Source: Pulveribacter suum (lineage in GTDB: Bacteria; Pseudomonadota; Gammaproteobacteria; Burkholderiales; Burkholderiaceae_C). Taken from it: 64,000 nt of DNA. A model generated the notes under the pieces. That model worked only from the letters and a program-made list of their open reading frames with translations, was not told the DNA's origin and did not search any database. Every line of letters begins with the position of its first letter. The first letter of the stretch is position 1. The DNA lies in assembly GCF_003013695.1 (NCBI RefSeq), contig NZ_CP027792.1, positions 1,756,501 through 1,820,500 on the forward strand, written 5' to 3'. This document shows, piece after piece, positions 58,420 to 64,000 of the stretch. The translations under genes and the position numbers were made by a program.

Positions 58420-58455
58420 CAATGCCCGTGGGCCGCGCGGCCTGATCCCACTTTC

Positions 58456-59493
58456 ATGCTCGCCTACATCCTCAAACGCCTGCTGCTCATGCTGCCCACG
58501 CTGCTGGGCGTGCTGCTGTTGACCTTCGTGGTCATCCAGTTCGTGCCCGGCGGGCCGGTGGAGCAATACCTGGCCGAAGCCAAGGCCGGCATGGGCGCGG
58601 GTGGCGGGGCAGGCGAGGGCGGCGGCATGGCCTACCGCGGCGCGCAGGGGGTGGACCCGCAGCGCCTGGCGCAGATCAAAACGCTCTACGGCTTCGACAA
58701 GCCGGCGCATGAGCGCTTCATTCAGATGCTGGGCCAGTTCGCGCGCTTCGACCTCGGGCGCAGCTTCTTTCAGAACAAGGACGTGTGGCAGCTCATCAAG
58801 GAAAAGCTGCCCGTGTCCATCAGCCTGGGGCTGTGGACTTTCTTCATCAGCTACCTGGTCGCCGTGCCGCTGGGCGTGACCAAGGCGGTGCGCGCGGGCT
58901 CGCGCTTCGACTTTCTCACCACGCTGGTCATCCTGGTGGGCTACGCGATCCCCGGCTTCGTGCTGGGCGTGGCGCTGCTGGTCATCTTCGGCGGGCAGCT
59001 GCAGTGGTTTCCGCTGCGCGGGCTCACATCGGCCAACTGGGATGAACTCTCCTGGGGCGCCCGCATCGTGGACTACCTGTGGCACATCGCGCTGCCCGTC
59101 ACCGCCATGGTCGCCGGCAGCTTCGCGGTCACCGCCATGCTGACGAAGAACGCCTTTTTGGAAGAGATCCGCAAGCAATATGTGCTCACGGCGCGCGCCA
59201 AGGGTTTGAGCGAGCGCCAGGTGCTCTACAAGCACGTGTTCCGCAACGCGTTGATTCCCATCGTCACCGGCTTCCCGGCAGCCTTCATCGGCGCCTTTTT
59301 TGCCGGCTCGCTGCTGATCGAGACGCTGTTCTCGCTCGACGGCCTGGGGCTGCTGAGCTATGAGAGCGTGATCCGCCGCGACTACCCCGTGGTGCTGGGC
59401 ACGCTGTTTCTGTTCACGCTGATCGGGCTGGTGACCAAGCTGATTTCCGACCTGTGCTACGTGTGGGTGGACCCGCGCGTGAAGTTTGATTGA
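58456..59493 (+). CDS. yejB: Peptide ABC transporter permease (YejB-like)
   Basis: A 345-residue permease with six transmembrane helices. It starts MLAYILKRLLLMLPTLLGVL and has a Gly-rich periplasmic loop (about residues 47-60). The EAA loop EEIRKQYVLTARAKGLSERQ is intact. Member of the yej importer; the MntA gene starts 28 bp after its stop. Confidence 0.93.
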   Translation: MLAYILKRLLLMLPTLLGVLLLTFVVIQFVPGGPVEQYLAEAKAGMGAGGGAGEGGGMAYRGAQGVDPQRLAQIKTLYGFDKPAHERFIQMLGQFARFDLGRSFFQNKDVWQLIKEKLPVSISLGLWTFFISYLVAVPLGVTKAVRAGSRFDFLTTLVILVGYAIPGFVLGVALLVIFGGQLQWFPLRGLTSANWDELSWGARIVDYLWHIALPVTAMVAGSFAVTAMLTKNAFLEEIRKQYVLTARAKGLSERQVLYKHVFRNALIPIVTGFPAAFIGAFFAGSLLIETLFSLDGLGLLSYESVIRRDYPVVLGTLFLFTLIGLVTKLISDLCYVWVDPRVKFD

Positions 59494-59521
59494 GGGCGTG
59501 CCGGTGAGGCCCAGTGAAGTT

Positions 59522-59926
59522 ATGGATGACCAGGTCAGAGAGCAGCTGGTCGCGCTGTTGCGCGAGCGCTTGCCGGGCCTGCTGGCGGTTTACGCCTTTG
59601 GCAGCCGTGTGCAGAGAACGGCACGGCCGGACAGTGATCTGGACATGGCCGTACTGGTCGAGGGCTACGCTGATGTGCTCGTCCTGTGGGAGTTGGCGGG
59701 GGCGCTTGCAGAGGTCGCCGGTACGACGGTCGACCTGCTCGACCTGCGCGCGGCCAGCACCGTCATGCAATACCAGGTCGTGACCACAGGCCAGCGCTGG
59801 TGGGAGCGGGACAGCCAAGCGGCCTTGTACGAGGCGGCGATCCTGAGCCAAAAAACAGCGCTGGACAGCGCCCGTGCCGGGCTGCTCGCAGACATTCGGG
59901 AGAGGGGGAGCATTTATGGTCGATGA
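59522..59926 (+). CDS. mntA: MntA-type nucleotidyltransferase (type VII antitoxin)
   Basis: A 134-residue minimal nucleotidyltransferase. The polymerase-beta-type motif AFGSRVQRTARPDSDLD (GSx10DxD) with the metal acids is near residue 25. In MntA-HepT systems it AMPylates the toxin's RX4HXY tyrosine. Upstream in-frame TTG 59486 and GTG 59504 are possible starts; ATG 59522 fits the family length. Overlaps hepT by 11 bases. The pair is inserted between yejB and yejE. Confidence 0.88.
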   Translation: MDDQVREQLVALLRERLPGLLAVYAFGSRVQRTARPDSDLDMAVLVEGYADVLVLWELAGALAEVAGTTVDLLDLRAASTVMQYQVVTTGQRWWERDSQAALYEAAILSQKTALDSARAGLLADIRERGSIYGR

Positions 59927-60332
59927 CGTGCTGCTGAACAAGGCTGCGACCATCGAGCGTTGCGTGGGCCGGGCGCGCGAGGAGTACTTCCGAGATCCCG
60001 AGACTTTTGCCACCGACTTTACGCGCCAGGACGCGGCCATTCTGAACATCCAGCGCGCCTGCGAGGCTGCGCTGGACATGGGCCAGCATCTGGTGCGCCG
60101 CGACCGCCTGGGCGTGCCGCAGAGTGCACGCGACGTGTTCGCGCTGCTGGCGCGGGCAGGCGCCATTGAACGCGGGCTGGCCGAGGAGTTGCAGCGCATG
60201 GTGGGCTTTCGCAACATCGCTGTGCACGACTACCAGAAGCTGCATCTGCCCATCACGGTGGCCATCATCGAGACGCATCTGGACGGCTTTCTGCACTACA
60301 GCAGCGCCCTGCTGCAACGCGATGCCGGCTGA
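59916..60332 (+). CDS. hepT: HepT-type HEPN toxin (DUF86)
   Basis: A 138-residue HEPN ribonuclease-type toxin. The RX4-6HXY motif reads RNIAVHDYQ near residue 96, the target of MntA AMPylation. AGAGGGGGAG lies before the ATG at 59916. It overlaps mntA by 11 bases and yejE by 11 bases, so all three are translationally coupled in one operon. Such systems are usually mobile; no transposon ends are seen here. Confidence 0.88.
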   Translation: MVDDVLLNKAATIERCVGRAREEYFRDPETFATDFTRQDAAILNIQRACEAALDMGQHLVRRDRLGVPQSARDVFALLARAGAIERGLAEELQRMVGFRNIAVHDYQKLHLPITVAIIETHLDGFLHYSSALLQRDAG

Positions 60333-61374
60333 ATCCCTGCATCCTCCGTCGCGCAGGAGCGCATCGCCCCGCAGTCGCGCCTGGCAGCGTTTCAAGCGCA
60401 ACCGCCTGGGCCTGTGGAGCCTGGTGCTGTTCTGCACCCTGGTGCTGCTGAGCCTCGCTGCCGAGCTGATCAGCAACGACCGGCCGCTGGTCGTGCGCTA
60501 CGAAGGGCAGTGGTACTTTCCGCTGGCAAAGGACTACCCGGAAACCACCTTCGGCGGCGACTTCGCCACGCCGGCGGATTACCTGGACCCGTTCGTGCGC
60601 CAGCGCATCACCCAGGGCGGCAACTGGGCCCTTTATCCGCCCAACCACTACGGCCCCGGCACGCTGAACTACTTCTCCAAGGAGCCCAACCCCTCGCCGC
60701 CCTCGCGCGAGAACTGGCTGGGCACGGACGACCGCGGGCGCGACATGCTGGCGCAGCTGATCTACGGCTTTCGCGTCAGCGTGCTGTTCGGCCTGGCGCT
60801 CACCGCGGTGGGCGTGGTGCTGGGCGTGGCGGCGGGGGCGGTGCAGGGCTTTTTTGGCGGCAAGACGGATCTGGCCTTCCAGCGCTTCATCGAGATCTGG
60901 GGCTCCATGCCCGAGCTGTACCTGCTCATCATCTTCAGCGCCGTGTTCGCGCCCAGCATTGCGCTGCTCCTGGCGCTGCTGTCGCTGTTCGGCTGGATGG
61001 GCCTGTCGGACTACGTGCGCGCCGAGTTTCTGCGCAACCGCCAGCTGGATTACGTGAAGGCGGCGCGTGCGCTGGGCGTGAAGAACGGGCAGATCATCTG
61101 GCGCCACATCCTGCCCAACAGCATGACGCCCGTAGTCACTTTCTTGCCATTCCGCATGGGCGCGGCCATCCTGGCGCTCACTTCGCTGGACTTCCTGGGC
61201 CTGGGCGTGCCGCCGGGCACGCCCAGCCTGGGCGAGCTGCTGAGCCAGGGCAAGAACAACATCGACGCGTGGTGGATTTCGCTGTCCACGTTTGCCGTGC
61301 TGGTGACCACCTTGCTGCTGCTGACCTTCATGGGCGACGCGCTGCGCGATGCCCTGGACCCGCGAAAACAATGA
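60322..61374 (+). CDS. yejE: Peptide ABC transporter permease (YejE-like)
   Basis: A 350-residue permease. The N-terminus carries a long cytoplasmic segment (SPRSRAWQRFKRNRLG), then six helices and the periplasmic insertion with YPPNHYGPGTLNYF. The EAA motif EFLRNRQLDYVKAARALG is present. The only usable start, ATG 60322, lies inside the end of hepT and has no ribosome site, so its synthesis must be coupled to hepT translation. yejF overlaps its stop (ATGA). Confidence 0.92.
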   Translation: MPAESLHPPSRRSASPRSRAWQRFKRNRLGLWSLVLFCTLVLLSLAAELISNDRPLVVRYEGQWYFPLAKDYPETTFGGDFATPADYLDPFVRQRITQGGNWALYPPNHYGPGTLNYFSKEPNPSPPSRENWLGTDDRGRDMLAQLIYGFRVSVLFGLALTAVGVVLGVAAGAVQGFFGGKTDLAFQRFIEIWGSMPELYLLIIFSAVFAPSIALLLALLSLFGWMGLSDYVRAEFLRNRQLDYVKAARALGVKNGQIIWRHILPNSMTPVVTFLPFRMGAAILALTSLDFLGLGVPPGTPSLGELLSQGKNNIDAWWISLSTFAVLVTTLLLLTFMGDALRDALDPRKQ

Positions 61375-63020
61375 ACGTCACCCCGCTTTCTTCTGCGCCC
61401 AGCCCGGCGCCCTTGCTGCAGGTGCGCGATCTGCGCGTGGCCTTTGCCGGCAAGGAAGTGGTGCACGGCGTCGGCTTCGACGTGCGGCCCGGAGAAAAGC
61501 TGGCGCTGGTGGGCGAATCCGGCTCGGGCAAGACGGTGACGGCGCTGTCGCTGCTGCGCCTGGCGGGCGATGCGTCGATCAGCGGGCAGGCGCTGCTGGA
61601 AGGCCGCGGCGACCTGCTGGCGCTGCCGGAGCGCGAGCTGCGCGGCGTGCGCGGCGGCGACGTCGCCATGATCTTCCAGGAGCCTATGACGGCGCTCAAC
61701 CCGCTCATGGGCGTGGGCGAGCAGGTGGCCGAGGTCTTGAGGCTGAAACAGGCGCTGACGCCCGCCCAGAGCGCGCAAGCAGCTATTGAATTGCTAGCAT
61801 CGACCGGCATTCCCGAGCCGGCGCGGCGTGCGCAGAGCTTTCCGCACCAGCTCTCGGGCGGACAGCGCCAGCGCGCCATGATCGCCATGGCGCTGGCCAG
61901 CCGCCCGCGCCTGCTGCTGGCCGACGAGCCCACCACGGCGCTGGACGTCACGCTGCGCGGGCAGATCCTGGAGCTGCTGTCCGACCTGCAGCGCCAGACC
62001 GGCATGGCCGTGCTGCTCATCACGCACGACCTGCAGCTGGTGCGCCGCTTTGCCGACCGCGTGGCCGTCATGGAGCGCGGCCACCTGGTGGAGCAGGGCG
62101 CCGTGGCGCAGGTCTTCGGCGCGCCGCAGCACGACTACACCCGCCGGCTGATCCACAGCGCCCCGCAGCGCGACGTGCTGGAATCGCCCGAGGCGCCGGG
62201 CCAGCCGCTCGCGGCCCAGGCGCGTGGCCTGCGCGTGGCCTACCCCGTGCCGCTGCCGGGCGTGCGCGGCTGGTTTGGCAGGGGCGAGTTCGTCGCCGTC
62301 AGCGACGTGGCCCTGCGCCTGCCGCAGGCGCGCACTCTGGGCGTGGTGGGCGAATCCGGCTCGGGCAAGTCCACGCTGGCCCAGGCGCTGCTGGGCCTGC
62401 TGCCCGCCAGCGGCGAGCTGCAGGTCGCAGGCCAGGCCTGGCAGCAGCCCGCGCAGCGCAACAACGCACACAACCAGCAGCTGCGCCGCCAGGTGCAGGT
62501 GGTGTTCCAGGACCCGTTTTCGTCGCTCTCGCCGCGCATGACGGTGGCCGAGATCGTCGGAGAGGGCCTGCGCGTGCACGAGAGCGCGCTGGCGCCGGCG
62601 CAGCAGCGCGAGCGCTTGCAGGCCATGCTGGCCGAGGTGGGCCTGACCGAAGCGCAGTTCCCCGGCCTGCTGGACCGCTACCCGCACGAGTTTTCCGGCG
62701 GCCAGCGCCAGCGCCTGGCCATCGCCCGCGCCCTCATCGTGCAGCCGCGCCTGCTGGTGCTGGACGAGCCCACCAGCGCGCTGGACGTGACCATCCAGCA
62801 GCAGGTGCTGGCGCTGCTGCAGCGGCTGCAGCGCGAGCGGGCGCTGTCGTACCTGCTCATCACCCACGACGTGGCCGTGGTCGCCGCCATGGCGCACGAG
62901 GTGCTGGTGATGAAGGACGGCGAGGTGGTGGAGGCGGGCAGCGTGCAGCAGGTGCTGCAGCAGCCGCGCCAACCCTACACCCAGCGCCTGGTGGCGGCCG
63001 CCATGCTGGCGCCGGCCTGA
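61371..63020 (+). CDS. yejF: Peptide ABC transporter ATP-binding protein with two NBDs (YejF-like)
   Basis: A 549-residue tandem ATPase powering the yejABE importer. Each half has Walker A (GESGSGKTV and GESGSGKST), signature (LSGGQRQRAMI and FSGGQRQRLAI) and Walker B (LLLADEPTTALD and LLVLDEPTSALD). A partial copy of the dispersed repeat lies at 61768-61798, in frame (TPAQSAQAAIELLAS), between the Q-loop and signature of the first half. ATGA overlap with yejE. Confidence 0.94.
   Translation: MNVTPLSSAPSPAPLLQVRDLRVAFAGKEVVHGVGFDVRPGEKLALVGESGSGKTVTALSLLRLAGDASISGQALLEGRGDLLALPERELRGVRGGDVAMIFQEPMTALNPLMGVGEQVAEVLRLKQALTPAQSAQAAIELLASTGIPEPARRAQSFPHQLSGGQRQRAMIAMALASRPRLLLADEPTTALDVTLRGQILELLSDLQRQTGMAVLLITHDLQLVRRFADRVAVMERGHLVEQGAVAQVFGAPQHDYTRRLIHSAPQRDVLESPEAPGQPLAAQARGLRVAYPVPLPGVRGWFGRGEFVAVSDVALRLPQARTLGVVGESGSGKSTLAQALLGLLPASGELQVAGQAWQQPAQRNNAHNQQLRRQVQVVFQDPFSSLSPRMTVAEIVGEGLRVHESALAPAQQRERLQAMLAEVGLTEAQFPGLLDRYPHEFSGGQRQRLAIARALIVQPRLLVLDEPTSALDVTIQQQVLALLQRLQRERALSYLLITHDVAVVAAMAHEVLVMKDGEVVEAGSVQQVLQQPRQPYTQRLVAAAMLAPA
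61768..61798 (-). repeat. Partial dispersed repeat copy 13, inside yejF coding sequence (reverse)
   Basis: CCAGAGCGCGCAAGCAGCTA then TTGAATTGCTAGC matches the last half of the reverse core seen at 28939 (CAGTCAAGCGCTGGCAGCTATC). It stays in frame. Confidence 0.55.
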
Positions 63021-63047
63021 TCCCGCCCGCCTGTCTGCCTGATCCGC

Positions 63048-63884
63048 ATGCCCCGCTTTGCCGCCAACCTGTCCATGCTCTACGCCGAGCACGACTTCCT
63101 GGACCGCTTTGCCGCCGCTGCGCGCGATGGCTTCGCGGGCGTTGAATACCTCTTTCCCTACGCCTGGCCGGCGCCGGCCATCGCCGAACGGTTGGCAGCG
63201 CACGGGCTGACCCAGGTACTGTTCAATGCGCCGCCCGGCGACTGGGCGGCGGGCGAGCGCGGCCTGGCCTGCCTGCCGGGGCGCGAGGCCGAGTTTCAGC
63301 ACGGCATCGAGCTGGCGCTGCAATACGCCCGCCAGCTGGGCTGCGAACGGGTGCATGTCATGGCCGGCATCGCCCCGGCCGGCGCCGCACGCGAGGCGCT
63401 GCACGAGTGCTACGTGCAGCGCCTGCGCTGGGCGGCGCAGCGGGCCGCCGCGCAGGGCGTGCGCCTGCTGATCGAGCCCATCAACGGGCGCGACATGCCG
63501 GGCTACTTCGTGCAGCGCCAGGCCCAGGCGCATGCGCTGGTGCAGGAGATCGCCGCGGCCAACGTGCAGGTGCAGCTGGACCTGTACCACCTGCAGATCA
63601 TGGAGGGCGACGTGGCCATGGCGCTGCGCCGCGACCTGCCCACGGGCCGCGTCGGGCACCTGCAGATCGCCGGCGTGCCCGAGCGCGGCGAGCCCGACCA
63701 GGGCGAGCTCAGCGGCCCCTACCTGTTTGGCGTGATCGACGAGCTGGCAGCCAGTTGCGGCTGGGGCGGCTGGGTGGGCTGCGAATACCGCCCGCGCGAC
63801 GCCAGCGCCGGCGGCACCACGCGCGGGCTGGCGTGGATGCGCCGCTGGCTTGAAGTCAAAAACGGCTCCAGCGCCCGCCAGTAA
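63048..63884 (+). CDS. hyi: Hydroxypyruvate isomerase
   Basis: A 278-residue TIM-barrel isomerase interconverting hydroxypyruvate and tartronate semialdehyde. Metal and catalytic acids are in [15 protein letters not shown] and [11 protein letters not shown]. It opens [17 protein letters not shown]. The last ten residues ([10 protein letters not shown]) and stop are encoded by a dispersed repeat copy, making it longer than E. coli Hyi (258 residues). It stands alone after yejF. Confidence 0.9.
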   Translation: MPRFAANLSMLYAEHDFLDRFAAAARDGFAGVEYLFPYAWPAPAIAERLAAHGLTQVLFNAPPGDWAAGERGLACLPGREAEFQHGIELALQYARQLGCERVHVMAGIAPAGAAREALHECYVQRLRWAAQRAAAQGVRLLIEPINGRDMPGYFVQRQAQAHALVQEIAAANVQVQLDLYHLQIMEGDVAMALRRDLPTGRVGHLQIAGVPERGEPDQGELSGPYLFGVIDELAASCGWGGWVGCEYRPRDASAGGTTRGLAWMRRWLEVKNGSSARQ

Positions 63885-63903
63885 AGCGCAAGCAGCTATG
63901 GTT
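63856..63903 (-). repeat. Dispersed repeat copy 14 (reverse), coding the hyi C-terminus
   Basis: TCAAAAACGGCTCCAGCGCC, then CGCCAGTAAAGCGCAAGCAGCTATG. It encodes KNGSSARQ and the TAA stop of hyi. Confidence 0.8.
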
Positions 63904-63919
63904 TAAGGAGCGGGCGGCG

Positions 63920-64000
63920 TCAGTGCAGCACCAGCACCGGCACGCTGCACAGGCGCAGCAGCGCCGTGGTGGTGCTGCCCACGATGAGCTGGCGGATGCG
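63920..64000 (-). CDS. Universal stress protein, C-terminal part (gene runs off the window)
   Basis: The last 26 codons are visible on the minus strand and end LIVGSTTTALLRLCSVPVLVLH, the UspA C-terminal nucleotide-binding loop (GST...) and final strand. The rest lies beyond base 64000. UspA proteins bind ATP or related nucleotides and act in stress survival. The stop is TGA at 63920-63922; a dispersed repeat separates it from hyi. Confidence 0.85.
   Translation of the reverse strand, partial: RIRQLIVGSTTTALLRLCSVPVLVLH

Overview
The window is a high-GC chromosomal segment from a betaproteobacterium of the Comamonadaceae (Acidovorax / Melaminivora / Alicycliphilus type). The assignment rests on protein content and gene order (imuA-imuB-dnaE2, mltG-tmk-holB, a PAS-LuxR regulator beside scoAB) and on a short dispersed palindromic repeat (core GATAGCTGCCAGCGCTTG) of a kind I associate with this family. 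No rRNA, CRISPR array, complete prophage or insertion sequence is visible. Two tRNAs are present. No stretch longer than 300 bases lacks a gene.

Layout. 1-3.7 kb: an ABC uptake system of the ABC_sub_bind type, ETF-ubiquinone oxidoreductase, and a hotdog thioesterase facing it. 3.7-8.3 kb: an OmpR-type two-component system divergent from a PAP2 phosphatase and EptA, likely a lipid A remodelling unit. 8.4-13.6 kb: a peroxidase-like protein, a DTW-domain tRNA modifier, a DUF945 protein, and a PAS-LuxR regulator divergent from the 3-oxoacid CoA-transferase pair scoAB. 13.7-20.4 kb: an HD-GYP protein, then the SOS mutagenesis cassette imuA-imuB-dnaE2 behind a clear LexA box. 20.6-32.8 kb: housekeeping genes (TerB/DUF697 protein, tRNA-Thr, fbp, pepN, prfB with its programmed frameshift, hydrolase, aldo/keto reductase, ybaK, plsY, a degenerate HD-GYP protein coupled to yajQ, murB). 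32.8-36.8 kb: an iron alcohol dehydrogenase opposite a small catabolic-looking operon with an apparently exported hydratase, an esterase and a thioesterase-GNAT fusion.

36.8-48.1 kb: ygfZ, then mltG-tmk-holB-pilZ-tatD-ankyrin, msbA, tolB-pal-cpoB-tcdA and tRNA-Lys. 48.2-50.0 kb: a phage-type recombination pair (YqaJ exonuclease plus ERF annealing protein) beside tRNA-Lys and a small acidic orphan. 50.0-55.9 kb: SPFH/NfeD membrane pair, an Orn/Arg/Lys decarboxylase, a periplasmic ATP-dependent DNA ligase and fabI. 55.9-63.0 kb: a yejABEF-like peptide importer whose gene order is interrupted by an ICMT-like methyltransferase and a MntA/HepT toxin-antitoxin pair. The window ends with hydroxypyruvate isomerase and the tail of a universal stress protein.

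The most unusual signals are: the dispersed repeat, which often supplies stop codons and C-termini and also lies inside coding sequence (dnaE2, pepN, yejF, and apparently the signal peptide of the DNA ligase); a 164-bp inverted-repeat element between fabI and yejA; the MntA/HepT pair translationally fused into the yej operon; the YqaJ/ERF module at tRNA-Lys; and paired TTCA-N7-TTCA boxes in front of both the PAP2 gene and eptA.
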